Part shown: piece after piece, positions 46,643 through 55,385 of the stretch
Layout: each line of letters starts with the position of its first letter
Numbering within the stretch: the first letter of the stretch is position 1
NCBI RefSeq assembly: GCF_052030685.1
Contig: NZ_JBQAJM010000009.1
Span: forward strand, 1-64,000
Direction of reading: 5' to 3'
Source: Caedibacter sp052030685
GTDB lineage: Bacteria > Pseudomonadota > Gammaproteobacteria > Francisellales > Francisellaceae
Length of the DNA: 64,000 nucleotides
Notes under the pieces: model-generated
The model's input: the letters and a program-made list of their open reading frames with translations, nothing else
Databases searched by the model: none
Told to the model about the DNA's origin: nothing
Translations under genes and position numbers: made by a program

Positions 46643-47404
46643 CTACTTCTTATGCTTAAGCGCATTTTTTAATTGATCAAAGCTAATCATTGATTCATGA
46701 TCGGTTTCTTTTCTTGCAATCAGTTCATTACCTTTATAGCCATAGCCATAAAACACTTCATAACTTAGCGACAACCCGAGTTTTTCCAGTCGCTGACAAA
46801 AACTTTGCCAACGAACTTTACCCGTCAAGGTTTTACGCATTTTGGTATCAGCTAAAGGCTCATTTAATGCGCGAATATCAGAAAATAAGGTGTCGATGGT
46901 TTCATATTCGAGCCTTAACGTTTCAGCATCCATTACCACACTTTGATATTGCTCCTTTTTTAATACATCCCCAACATCATGCATATCAAGCATTTGATTA
47001 ATATGAGCCATACCATCAATAAGCTGCCAAGCTTTTTTGATCTCTTGCAAACTGCTACTTCCAAAACTGGTAAAAACCAAGACCCCTTGCGACTTTAACT
47101 GCTTATACCAGCTTCTTAATTGTGCATTGATATTTGCTGCCTGTTGAATTTTACACTGTGAAATAATCACATCATAAGCTATCTCTGAATTTAGCGTGTG
47201 ATGTATTGTTGCATTCGGATAAAGCTTTTTAATTTCTGACAAATGCAAGTCTAATCCTTCAATAAAAACATAGTTAGGGTTTAATTTAATAAAGCTTAAT
47301 TTATCTAATAAGCGCTCAGCAATTTCATTTTTTATAAAGCTATCATTAACAAAACGCCGCTCATATTGTTGATGTTTTTTTTGGAATAATGATTGATCAA
47401 ACAT
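46643..47404 (-). CDS. BioC-like methyltransferase homologue with degenerate SAM motif
   Basis: 253 residues. The C-terminal two thirds resemble the BioC (malonyl-ACP O-methyltransferase) branch: LDMHDVGDVLKKEQYQSVVM (139-158), followed by the DAETLRLEYE and GKVRWQSFCQRLE segments. SAM motif I, normally a glycine-rich LDLGCG, here reads VFIEGLD (46-52). AdoMet binding may therefore be weak or lost. A second BioC-like gene with an intact motif is in the biotin operon (58004-58783). It is convergent with the usher, 4 bp apart. Function unknown. Confidence 0.7.
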   Translation of the reverse strand: MFDQSLFQKKHQQYERRFVNDSFIKNEIAERLLDKLSFIKLNPNYVFIEGLDLHLSEIKKLYPNATIHHTLNSEIAYDVIISQCKIQQAANINAQLRSWYKQLKSQGVLVFTSFGSSSLQEIKKAWQLIDGMAHINQMLDMHDVGDVLKKEQYQSVVMDAETLRLEYETIDTLFSDIRALNEPLADTKMRKTLTGKVRWQSFCQRLEKLGLSLSYEVFYGYGYKGNELIARKETDHESMISFDQLKNALKHKK

Positions 47405-47448
47405 ATTTATTAAAACCTATAGCAATTACATTTATTTTTTAACTTCCA

Positions 47449-47468
47449 CCCTCCGACTTCGCTCAGGG
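47449..47468. repeat. dispersed palindromic element, partial copy
   Basis: CCCTCCGACTTCGCTCAGGG. The same core (TTCGACTTCGCTCAGGG) recurs at 63016-63036, and its inverted form at 53613-53635, 62974-62996 and 63056-63078. All copies are intergenic. Confidence 0.65.
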
Positions 47469-47506
47469 TCGACTATCAAAACTGTTGAACGAATATTTGA
47501 CTTAAT

Positions 47507-48841
47507 CTATTTCTGTTCACGCAACTTATCTAAATAGCGCAATGACAGCATATGATAAATGGGTTCTTTACAGATCACACGTGAAGAAGCCGTACCTAGA
47601 AGAGCTGCCAACATAATGGGTAATAGCATCCCACTTGAGACATTTTGTGTCATCTCAGACACGATGATAAAGCAAGTAATTGGACTTTGCACGACACCAG
47701 AGAAATAAGCAACGGTTCCAATTAAGATAATTGCTCCAGCATATTTAGGATCAAAAAAACTACTCATCATGTGTCCAAATCCAGCCCCTGCTGATAAAGA
47801 TGGCGCAAAAATCCCCCCTGGAATACCACTAACAAACGACAATAAAGTGGCAATCATTTTCCATAAGCCAAAGAAAATAGATACATGGACATCATGACCA
47901 TTTAATAGTGCTACCGCTGTTTCTTTACCACTACCGTAAATAACGCCACTCGTGCACACACCAATTACCGCAATAACAAAACCGATGCTCCCTGCGAATA
48001 ACACCGGATGCTTGCGAATAATTCCAACGACCGCGGCTGATACAAATAATAGCATTCGACTGAATAATCCACCCAAAAAACCACAAACAACAGCAACAAT
48101 AATAAGCACGATCCAGCCACCGCCTAAAATATCTAAGGTTGCAGAACTTGCGCCAAAGTAGGCGTAATTGCCCATAATCTCTAAAGATACAAAACCACAC
48201 AATACGACGGTGGTAATCATCGTACCGGTAATGCCTTTATCAAACGACCCTGCTAACTCTTCGATCGCAAAAACAACCCCTGCCAAAGGTGCGTTAAAGG
48301 CCGCAGCAATCCCAGCAGCACCTCCGGCTAATAATAAACCTTTTTCCGTGTCTTCACGGTTAAACTTCTCTAATCGCCCTAGAAAGTGCATAACTGATGC
48401 ACTTAATTGAATCGTCGGTCCCTCACGCCCAATCGAGGCGCCACTTAAAAAGCCTAATGCGGTTAATAAAAATTTGCCCAATGCAATACGCATTGACACC
48501 ATCTTGCTACGTCGTTGCATATTTTTAACTTTGAGGGCTGTCATCACTTGGGGAATACCACTACCTTCAGCCCCATCAAAATAGGTTTTAAGCAAATAAA
48601 TAATCACCATAAAGCCAATTGGCATAATAAATAAAGGCCAATAAGGATGATCTTGACTTAACTCATTAAAACTGTCGTTGAGATTGTCACATAGATAAGC
48701 AAACAATACACATATCAATCCAACAAGAATCGCCCCACCCCAGAAGATCAAACGCCTTCGCCAAAGTGATAGAGACATGAGTTTGCGTGATTCAGTGAAA
48801 ATCTTATCTTTTTTTAACGCTTTTAAATCAAAATATTTCAT
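47507..48841 (-). CDS. ClC-family chloride/proton exchanger
   Basis: Polytopic membrane protein with the ClC selectivity motifs GSGIP (about 93-97), GREGP (about 138-142) and GGIFAPSL. The glutamate of GREGP (E141) is the gating/proton residue that marks exchangers instead of channels. No C-terminal CBS domains. I start at the ATG at 48841 (MKYFDLKAL, 444 residues); an in-frame TTG at 48916 would add 25 residues with no ribosome site. Likely role in acid resistance or charge balance. Confidence 0.9.
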   Translation of the reverse strand: MKYFDLKALKKDKIFTESRKLMSLSLWRRRLIFWGGAILVGLICVLFAYLCDNLNDSFNELSQDHPYWPLFIMPIGFMVIIYLLKTYFDGAEGSGIPQVMTALKVKNMQRRSKMVSMRIALGKFLLTALGFLSGASIGREGPTIQLSASVMHFLGRLEKFNREDTEKGLLLAGGAAGIAAAFNAPLAGVVFAIEELAGSFDKGITGTMITTVVLCGFVSLEIMGNYAYFGASSATLDILGGGWIVLIIVAVVCGFLGGLFSRMLLFVSAAVVGIIRKHPVLFAGSIGFVIAVIGVCTSGVIYGSGKETAVALLNGHDVHVSIFFGLWKMIATLLSFVSGIPGGIFAPSLSAGAGFGHMMSSFFDPKYAGAIILIGTVAYFSGVVQSPITCFIIVSEMTQNVSSGMLLPIMLAALLGTASSRVICKEPIYHMLSLRYLDKLREQK

Positions 48842-48973
48842 GAAAACTGTCTTTACCACTCTAAGCAAAATTGCTGATGCTATTTTACGCTTTAGTTTCT
48901 TGAAAAAAAAGTACAAACAGCTTAATAACTATGACAAAATTAACCACACATCATGTTAACTCAAGTGAAATCG

Positions 48974-49264
48974 ATGAAACAAACGCATATTATTACCATC
49001 ACCTATACTTCACCTGCTGAAGTTATAGACCAAGTGAGAGCAAAACATCGCACGTTCTTAGATCGCGGTTATGAAAAAGGGCTATTTATAGCCTCAGGAC
49101 CTAATAGTTCACGCAATGGTGGCGTGATATTAGCCTCAGGCGATTTAGATGAAATCAAAGCATTACTGCAGGAAGACCCCTTTATTACTGAAAAGGTAGC
49201 AAGTTACAGCTATCATAGTTTTGATCCTGTTAAGCATGCAGAAGCCTTTAAGGCCTTTATTTAA
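48974..49264 (+). CDS. YciI-like protein
   Basis: 96 residues with a ferredoxin-like fold of the YciI family. The conserved histidine is in RAKHRTFLDRGYEKG, followed by FIASGPNSSRNGG and the aspartate region LDEIKALLQEDPF. The start at 48974 (MKQTHIITI) fits the family; an upstream ATG at 48953 adds seven residues. Its stop overlaps the convergent sufD stop by 4 bp. Enzymatic function is not established. Confidence 0.85.
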   Translation: MKQTHIITITYTSPAEVIDQVRAKHRTFLDRGYEKGLFIASGPNSSRNGGVILASGDLDEIKALLQEDPFITEKVASYSYHSFDPVKHAEAFKAFI

Positions 49265-50499
49265 ACTAAGTGTTTAATATGCCCCTCAAGACTATCAAGA
49301 TAGCTCTCAATCGTTGATTCATCGCGATTTAATAAAGTAATGAGCTCCTTGACAAATCCTTCGATAAGTAGGCTTGTTGCTTGATCTTTATTAATACCAC
49401 GTGATTGCAGATAAAATAGCGCCTGTTGATCAAGTTGACCAATCGTGGCGCCATGACTACAAACCACATCATCGGAATAAATTTCAAGTTCAGGCTTGGT
49501 GTTGATTTCTGCAGTATTTGTTAGCTGAATGTTGCGATTATTTTGTAATGCTTTGATGCTGTGTAAACCTTTAGCAACATATGCCTTTGCATTAAAGGTT
49601 GCCGATGCCTTACCACCAACAACACCACGAAACGCGACATCACTTTGCGTATTTGATGCATTATGTTTGACATTAATGTGATAATCGGTTTTTGCATTAT
49701 GCGTTAAAGCGTAGATACCCTTTGCATTAAAAACAGCGCCTTCACTTTGCAAATCCACATCAAACTCAATGCGCTTAAGGGCGGCATAAGCTGCCATTTG
49801 AAATGTTTCATAATAGGCATTTTTAGCTATTGAGAGTTTTAGTTTATGCGTCACCAATAACTGCTCCAGACTTTTGTTTGCCAAGGCATCATAGCAGCAC
49901 TTCGCACCCTCTTTCAGATTGATATTGCTACAGATATTGGCTGCTGAATAGGTGTCACTTAATGCGATAAAATTCTCACAAATCATACACTCTGCATATT
50001 CATCAATCATCAAAGTATGTTGATAGTTAACCAACATCTTCTGACTATTATCGGTATGTAAATACGTCATGACAATAGGTTTGGTCAAACACGTATTTTT
50101 CTTAACCTGAATCGTCACACCGCCTAAATATGAGGCGATGTTTAGATTAGACAGTGCATCATTATTTTCACGCTTAGGCTCTAGTGACAAACTATCATTA
50201 ATAATTACACCATCAATGTCATCAACATAAGCAAGCTGACCATCAACAAAAACAATATTATGCATATCCGTATTTAGATTAATCATTGACAATGTTTCGT
50301 CAATATTTGTACTAACCTCAAGCTTAACTTGAGTAATACCATACTTTCTATACAAAGCAGTTAAATCGGTATAGCGCCACTGTTCATTTTTTTTATTTGG
50401 AAAGCCTTGATCAATAAATGCCTGCCATGCACTTTCACGCTGTTTAATCGCACCATCTGGCAGATTAAGCTTAGAAATTGGCTGTTCTAATTGCAACAT
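49261..50499 (-). CDS. sufD: Fe-S cluster assembly protein SufD
   Basis: 412 residues, scaffold subunit of the SufBC2D complex. The beta-helix core has DVVCSHGATIGQLDQQALFY and the C-terminal SRGINKDQATSLLIEGFV. Start at ATG 50499 (MLQLEQPIS): a longer in-frame extension runs into sufC, but AAGGAG lies 7 bases before this ATG and 10 bp separate it from the sufC stop. Last gene of the rrf2-sufB-sufC-sufD operon. Confidence 0.95.
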   Translation of the reverse strand: MLQLEQPISKLNLPDGAIKQRESAWQAFIDQGFPNKKNEQWRYTDLTALYRKYGITQVKLEVSTNIDETLSMINLNTDMHNIVFVDGQLAYVDDIDGVIINDSLSLEPKRENNDALSNLNIASYLGGVTIQVKKNTCLTKPIVMTYLHTDNSQKMLVNYQHTLMIDEYAECMICENFIALSDTYSAANICSNINLKEGAKCCYDALANKSLEQLLVTHKLKLSIAKNAYYETFQMAAYAALKRIEFDVDLQSEGAVFNAKGIYALTHNAKTDYHINVKHNASNTQSDVAFRGVVGGKASATFNAKAYVAKGLHSIKALQNNRNIQLTNTAEINTKPELEIYSDDVVCSHGATIGQLDQQALFYLQSRGINKDQATSLLIEGFVKELITLLNRDESTIESYLDSLEGHIKHLV

Positions 50500-50509
50500 A
50501 TTGCGCTCC

Positions 50510-51253
50510 TTAGTCATTAATCCAAGCATAACCTTTATCTTCAAGCTCAAGTGCGAGCTCTCGACCACCTGATTTAACAATTTTGCCATCTGCTAAAACA
50601 TGAACGAAATCAGGTGCAATATAGTTCAATAAACGTTGGTAATGGGTAATAACAATAAAGCCACGCTCACCATTGCGCATATGGTTCGCACCTTTTGATA
50701 CCACCTGCAACGCATCGATATCAAGCCCTGAATCTGTCTCATCTAGAATACAGACTTTAGGCTCAAGCATCATCATTTGCAGCATTTCATTACGCTTTTT
50801 CTCGCCACCTGAGAATCCTTCATTTACACCACGCTTCATATATTTTTGATCCATTTCGAGGATATCCATATTCGCACGTAGTTTTTTCATAAAGCTCATT
50901 GCATCAAGCTCGCTTTGCCCTTTGGCTTTGCGTGTGCTATTGACGGCTGTTTTTAGAAATTGCGTGTTACTCACCCCAGGGATTTCAACTGGATATTGAA
51001 AACTTAGAAACACACCAGCATGCGCACGTTCTGAAGCATCCAATTCAAAGATATTCTGACCATTTAATAATACTTCACCTTCAGTGACTTCATAACCTGG
51101 TTTACCCGAAAGCACATTACCCAATGTACTTTTACCTGCACCATTTGGTCCCATAATTGCGTGGACTTCACCTGGTTTAATCTCAAGATTAATTCCCTTT
51201 AGCAGTACTTTATCTTCTACTCTGGTATGTAAATTTTTAATCTCTAACAACAT
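50510..51253 (-). CDS. sufC: Fe-S cluster assembly ATPase SufC
   Basis: 247-residue ABC-type ATPase. Walker A GPNGAGKS at 35-42, signature FSGGEKKRNE at 147-156, Walker B CILDE at 168-172, with the SufC-specific GLDIDAL. It powers the SufBCD scaffold. It lies 78 bp after sufB and 10 bp before sufD. Confidence 0.97.
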   Translation of the reverse strand: MLLEIKNLHTRVEDKVLLKGINLEIKPGEVHAIMGPNGAGKSTLGNVLSGKPGYEVTEGEVLLNGQNIFELDASERAHAGVFLSFQYPVEIPGVSNTQFLKTAVNSTRKAKGQSELDAMSFMKKLRANMDILEMDQKYMKRGVNEGFSGGEKKRNEMLQMMMLEPKVCILDETDSGLDIDALQVVSKGANHMRNGERGFIVITHYQRLLNYIAPDFVHVLADGKIVKSGGRELALELEDKGYAWIND

Positions 51254-51331
51254 ATCGTTACTTCGCTTTTTTTATTTTGATTTATTTCTTACTCTTGCAT
51301 TTTCTAATGCTTTTGCACCTAGTTTATTTCA

Positions 51332-52774
51332 CTAGCCTATTGCACCCTCTAGGCTAACTTCCATCAATTTTTGTGCTTCAACCGCAAACTCAAGGGGTAA
51401 TTTTTTAAAGACATCTTTACAAAAGCCATTGACTATCATTGCCACGGCATCTTCTTCTGACATGCCGCGTTGTCGACAATAAAAAAGCTGCTCATCAGAG
51501 ATCTTTGATGTCGTTGCTTCATGTTCAATTTGCGCTGATTTTGATTTGTTCTCAATATACGGATAAGTATGCGCACCACACTCATGCCCAATAAGTAAAG
51601 AGTCACATTGTGAAAAATTGCGTGCATTATCCGCTGTTGGCAGGATGCGCACTAACCCACGATACGCATTTTGCGCGCGTCCCGCGGAAATCCCTTTTGA
51701 AATGATCGTGCTTTTGGTATTTTTGCCCATATGAATCATTTTGGTGCCGGTATCAGCTTGTTGCGCATGACGCATTAATGCCACAGAATAAAACTCACCG
51801 ACACTGTTATCTCCGCGCAAAATAACCGATGGATATTTCCATGTAATAGACGAACCGGTTTCCACTTGTGTCCATGAGATCTTAGCATTACTTCCCATAC
51901 ACACTCCGCGCTTAGTCACAAAGTTGTAAATTCCCCCTTTGCCATCTTTATCTCCAGGATACCAGTTTTGTACAGTGGAATATTTAATTTCAGCATCTTT
52001 TAATGCAACCAACTCAACTACCGCCGCATGCAACTGATTTTCATCACGCATCGGGGCGGTGCACCCTTCTAAATAACTGACATAACTGCCCTCATCAGCA
52101 ATAATTAAGGTGCGTTCAAATTGCCCCGTATTTGAGGCATTAATCCGAAAATAAGTTGATAACTCCATCGGGCAACGCACGCCTTTAGGAATATATACAA
52201 ATGAGCCATCACTAAATACAGCAGAGTTTAATGCCGCAAAATAATTATCCGTTTGCGGTACCACTGAACCAATATATTTTTCAATAAGCTCAGGATATTT
52301 CTGTAATGCCTCTGAAATTGGGCAAAATATTACACCCGCTTCAGCGAGCTTCTCTTTAAAGGTAGTCACCACAGAGACAGAATCAAATACCGCATCTACA
52401 GCAACACCGGCAAGCATTTCTTGTTCATGCAATGGAATCCCCAGTTTGTTATAGGTCTCAATTAATTCTGGATCTACTTCATCTAAACTTTTCGGCTTAT
52501 CAGCTGCTGACTTGGGCGCCGCATAATAACTAATCGCTTGATAGTCAATTGGCTCATAATCAACATGCGCCCACGTTGGCTCTTTCATCTCTAGCCATTT
52601 ATGATATGCCTGCAGGCGCCATTTAAGCATAAATTCAGGCTCATTTTTGCGCTTGGAAATCTGCCGAATAATATCCTCATCCAAGCCGTCACGAAAACGC
52701 TCTTGTTCAATCTCAGTCACAAAGCCGTGCTTATATTCCTGATCAAGCATTTTATTTATTTTTTCATCCGTCAT
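51332..52774 (-). CDS. sufB: Fe-S cluster assembly protein SufB
   Basis: 480 residues, full length. Conserved blocks: YIPKGVRCPMELSTYFRINA, SYVSYLEGCTAPMRDENQLH, the cysteine in KRGVCMGSNAKISWTQVETG, and the C-terminal LFYCRQRGMSEEDAVAMIVN. It is the scaffold on which clusters are built. AAAGAG-type ribosome site before the ATG. It follows the Rrf2 regulator by 39 bp. Confidence 0.97.
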   Translation of the reverse strand: MTDEKINKMLDQEYKHGFVTEIEQERFRDGLDEDIIRQISKRKNEPEFMLKWRLQAYHKWLEMKEPTWAHVDYEPIDYQAISYYAAPKSAADKPKSLDEVDPELIETYNKLGIPLHEQEMLAGVAVDAVFDSVSVVTTFKEKLAEAGVIFCPISEALQKYPELIEKYIGSVVPQTDNYFAALNSAVFSDGSFVYIPKGVRCPMELSTYFRINASNTGQFERTLIIADEGSYVSYLEGCTAPMRDENQLHAAVVELVALKDAEIKYSTVQNWYPGDKDGKGGIYNFVTKRGVCMGSNAKISWTQVETGSSITWKYPSVILRGDNSVGEFYSVALMRHAQQADTGTKMIHMGKNTKSTIISKGISAGRAQNAYRGLVRILPTADNARNFSQCDSLLIGHECGAHTYPYIENKSKSAQIEHEATTSKISDEQLFYCRQRGMSEEDAVAMIVNGFCKDVFKKLPLEFAVEAQKLMEVSLEGAIG

Positions 52775-52813
52775 GTCGCATGATCTCTTTACTGGTTTGT
52801 TACTTAATTTCTT

Positions 52814-53269
52814 TTACTTAGTTTGTTTTATATTATTTACTTTGTTTGATACTTTTAATTCATCCACTGACGTATTCATTAACTCTAGCACCTTAAAGCC
52901 ATTTAATGTCTCACGCACTTTTTTATTAATCACATGCCAATAGCCACCCATATGACAATCATTGACAGAACATGACACAAATCCCGCACTGCAACACTCA
53001 GTAAAAGCAAGCTGCCCATCAATTGCTTCTACAATATCAAGCACTGAAATTTCACTCACTTCAGAAGCCAAAGTATAACCACCTTCAGCGCCGCGCTTGG
53101 CAAGCAATATGCCCTTTAGGCTTAGCAGCTTAAGTAGCTTACGCACAGTCGGCAAATTCAACCCCGTAAGACCAATAAGGTCAGTGGCACTGTATAATCC
53201 TTGCGGATTCTGCGCAAATTTAAGCACGATCATCACGGCGTAATCAGCAAGTTTACTGACTTTTAACAT
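52814..53269 (-). CDS. Rrf2-family Fe-S cluster regulator of the SUF operon
   Basis: 151 residues. N-terminal winged helix (KLADYAVMIVLKFA; TVRKLLKLLSLKGIL; KRGAEGGYTLA). A cysteine cluster CCSAGFVSCSVNDC (three to four Cys, near 92-105) would hold a [2Fe-2S] cluster. The arrangement fits the SUF-associated Rrf2 subgroup better than IscR, and the gene heads the suf operon. I start at ATG 53269; a TTG one codon earlier is in frame. Predicted autoregulator that senses cluster supply. Confidence 0.92.
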   Translation of the reverse strand: MLKVSKLADYAVMIVLKFAQNPQGLYSATDLIGLTGLNLPTVRKLLKLLSLKGILLAKRGAEGGYTLASEVSEISVLDIVEAIDGQLAFTECCSAGFVSCSVNDCHMGGYWHVINKKVRETLNGFKVLELMNTSVDELKVSNKVNNIKQTK

Positions 53270-53302
53270 CAAAATAGTACTGACTTGGTATCATATGCGC
53301 AA

Positions 53303-53331
53303 AGGTTAATGGGTTTTGATGTTTGTGTCAA
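53303..53331 (-). promoter_or_regulatory. promoter of the suf operon
   Basis: On the minus strand: TTGACA (53331-53326), 17-bp spacer, TAACCT (53308-53303). Transcription would begin near 53296, leaving a ~27-base leader. The leader contains AAGTCAGTACT, which may be part of an Rrf2-type operator (weak). Confidence 0.55.
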
Positions 53332-53421
53332 CGGATTAAGGATTTGTTTTCCAGCAATGACAATATCCCAATCCACTTTGGTTATATTAATAACACTACC
53401 TTTAGGCTTTAGGAGGATCAC

Positions 53422-53538
53422 TAACCATCCATGGCAGCTTCGCACTGGATCCTCACGCCATCCTGACTCAGGATGACAAATCATAGGATGTCATTGCGAG
53501 CATGGATGCGTGTCAATCCATTTTGTCAGGGATGGTTA
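53422..53538. mobile_element. MITE-like element
   Basis: TAACCATCC (53422-53430) and GGATGGTTA (53530-53538) are perfect 9-bp terminal inverted repeats bounding 117 bp. The outermost bases are TA, as in elements that target TA. Inside is a perfect hairpin CATCCTG-ACT-CAGGATG (53459-53475) and the segment GTCATTGCGAGC, of a kind common in dispersed bacterial repeats. No transposase is encoded. Confidence 0.5.
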
Positions 53539-53612
53539 ATTTAACTTCATTGCAAACCCTATATTTACAAGCCACCTCTTAAGGTAGTAACATTACTTTG
53601 ATTCTATAAGCA

Positions 53613-53635
53613 TTGGCTGAGCGTAAGTCGAAGCC
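53613..53635. repeat. dispersed CTGAGCG repeat copy
   Basis: TTGGCTGAGCG, three variable bases, then AGTCGAAGCC. Nearly identical copies are at 62974-62996 and 63056-63078. Confidence 0.65.
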
Positions 53636-53982
53636 TCTATGGAGTGTGACTTTCCTTTAGCCGTATTGACAAGAATGAATGGATACAAAAAATATTTTGC
53701 ATTTTGTTTTTTTCAAGGTAGTCTATCTTCCTAATCACTGATCTTTCGGGCAAGAAAAACTTAAATGCAGCACAATAAATATCTAAACACACAGTTATCT
53801 AGCTCAAATGACTGTGCTGCTATTTTCCATCCTATTTGTTGTTGTCGATGTATTAAGCCTAATTAAGTTTTGCTGCACTTCTATTTACTCTATTGTTAAT
53901 CATGTTCAGCTTATCTTTAATTAGGCATCTTAATCTTTCATATTTTAAACGTAGAAACATAACCAATAAACAGGACAACCTT

Positions 53983-55194
53983 ATGTTTAGATCAGTATTT
54001 TTATTTATTTTAGCCGCACTGTTTCTTTTTTTTGAAATGGCACTTCAAGTCTCACCTGGCATTATGACCGAAAATCTAATGAGTAGTCTGCACATTGACA
54101 TATTCTGGCTTGGCGTCACCTCTGGCGCTTACTTTATTACCTATACTTTAATGCAGATTCCGGCAGGTCTTATCTATGATCGATTCTCTGCACGCAATGT
54201 GATTATGTTGCCCCTTTTGATTTGCGTCATTGGCGGATTTCTGTTTGGATTAGCACCAAATTTTTATCTTGCAGCTTGTGCACGTATTTTTATGGGCTTT
54301 GGCTCAGCTTTCGCCTTTATTGGCGTGCTTGTCGTTGCTAGCCACGTCTTTAGCAGGCGCTATTTCACCCTAATTGCCGGTGTTACGCAAATGCTTGCAG
54401 CATTGGGTGCCATGTGTGGCGCTTTGCCACTGATCCCACTGATTGATCACCTTGGCTGGCGTGCAACGATGATGATTATCAGCAGCTTTGGTTTGATTCT
54501 CTTGATTATCATGTTTTTCTATTTAAAGCTTCCTAATAAACATTTAACAACAAAACCCGTGACAAGCTCATGGCTTGCTTTTAAATCGGTTGCGCGCCAA
54601 TCGCAAACGTGGATGATCGCAATTTATGCTTGTTTATTGTGGATGCCAATGGCCGTTGTTGCCTCACTTTATGGCATTCCTTTTGTTGAGCAATACTTTA
54701 ACGTTCCTTTTTCAGTCGCCGCAACTGTGGTTACGTTTATGTGGATTGGTATTGCCGTTGGCAGCCCTTTGTTTGGGTTTCTTGCCGACAAAACAGAGCA
54801 TATCAAACGTGTGCTTATACTTTGCGCACTACTTGGTGTCATTTCTTTTGGGTTTATTACACTAGCACCAATTAATAGCGTCATAATCCTTGTCATATTG
54901 TTTTTTGCCGCGGGCGCTGCATGTGCGGGACAAGCATTAAGCTTTTCTTTGGTTTCACGCAATAATCAACTAGAGCATCGAGCCACTGCCATTGGTTTTA
55001 ATAATATGGCTGTTGTTATTTCTGGCTTTATTTTTCAGCCATTTGTTGGCTATGTCATCCGTGCAAGTCAGTTACAACCCACAACAAACTACCTATATGA
55101 TGGTTCAAGCTACCATAATGGTATGATGGTTGTGTTATTTTCCTATTTTATTGCTACTGTTGCAGTTATCTTCCTTATCAAACAAAAAGCTTAA
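53983..55194 (+). CDS. MFS transporter
   Basis: 403-residue major facilitator with 12 hydrophobic segments. The conserved loop between helices 2 and 3 reads QIPAGLIYDRFSARNVI, and helix 4 has ARIFMGFGSAFAFIG. I start at ATG 53983 (MFRSVFLFI), where the first membrane helix begins, preceded by AGGAC; an upstream in-frame start at 53893 would add a polar 30-residue leader. Similar transporters occur in Francisella and Legionella relatives, but the substrate is unknown. Convergent with the protein fragment and the LysP-like gene. Confidence 0.88.
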   Translation: MFRSVFLFILAALFLFFEMALQVSPGIMTENLMSSLHIDIFWLGVTSGAYFITYTLMQIPAGLIYDRFSARNVIMLPLLICVIGGFLFGLAPNFYLAACARIFMGFGSAFAFIGVLVVASHVFSRRYFTLIAGVTQMLAALGAMCGALPLIPLIDHLGWRATMMIISSFGLILLIIMFFYLKLPNKHLTTKPVTSSWLAFKSVARQSQTWMIAIYACLLWMPMAVVASLYGIPFVEQYFNVPFSVAATVVTFMWIGIAVGSPLFGFLADKTEHIKRVLILCALLGVISFGFITLAPINSVIILVILFFAAGAACAGQALSFSLVSRNNQLEHRATAIGFNNMAVVISGFIFQPFVGYVIRASQLQPTTNYLYDGSSYHNGMMVVLFSYFIATVAVIFLIKQKA

Positions 55195-55385
55195 TATGTG
55201 ACAGGCGATATTTTGACACTTTCGATATCCAAAAGCCCGCCAAGGCTATCATTGGCACCTGTTTCTACAATTCTAAACTCTTTAGTGGTACTGTTATCTA
55301 AATTATCAAGATCAATTGAAATTGTTTGCCATTGTTTATTAAAGTCACATTGATTTCTCAATTTAAAACGCGCTTTGATGGGCTT
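55191..55385 (-). pseudogene. C-terminal remnant of a beta-sandwich protein
   Basis: After the LysP-like stop, another minus-strand frame gives about 60 residues that look like real protein: QWQTISIDLDNL, then EFRIVETGANDSLGGLLDIE and SVKI. The pattern resembles the end of a carbohydrate-binding-like beta-sandwich. It has no start of its own outside the permease gene, so I read it as the 3' end of a gene lost by deletion or rearrangement. The family call is a guess. Confidence 0.4.

Larger units (their letters stand above)
53270..53982. other. 713-bp intergenic region with repeats
   Basis: No gene is convincing here. It holds the suf promoter, a 117-bp MITE-like element (53422-53538), one copy of the dispersed CTGAGCG/AGTCGAAG repeat (53613-53635), and an AT-rich stretch up to the MFS gene. 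That stretch has a dyad of GCAGCACA and TGTGCTGC about 40 bp apart near 53766-53820. A 71-codon open frame at 53269-53484 is repeat-derived and not a gene. Confidence 0.7.

Noticed and set aside
47931..48410. Several open frames inside the ClC gene on both strands
   Set aside because: They overlap a well-conserved gene and have no protein-like motifs.
53269..53484. 71-codon open frame beginning MICHPESGWREDP
   Set aside because: It overlaps the MITE-like element and the suf promoter. The peptide is the typical read-through of a dispersed repeat and has no ribosome site.
53666..53698. TTGACA and TATTTT as an MFS promoter
   Set aside because: Spacing is 21 bp, outside the usable range.
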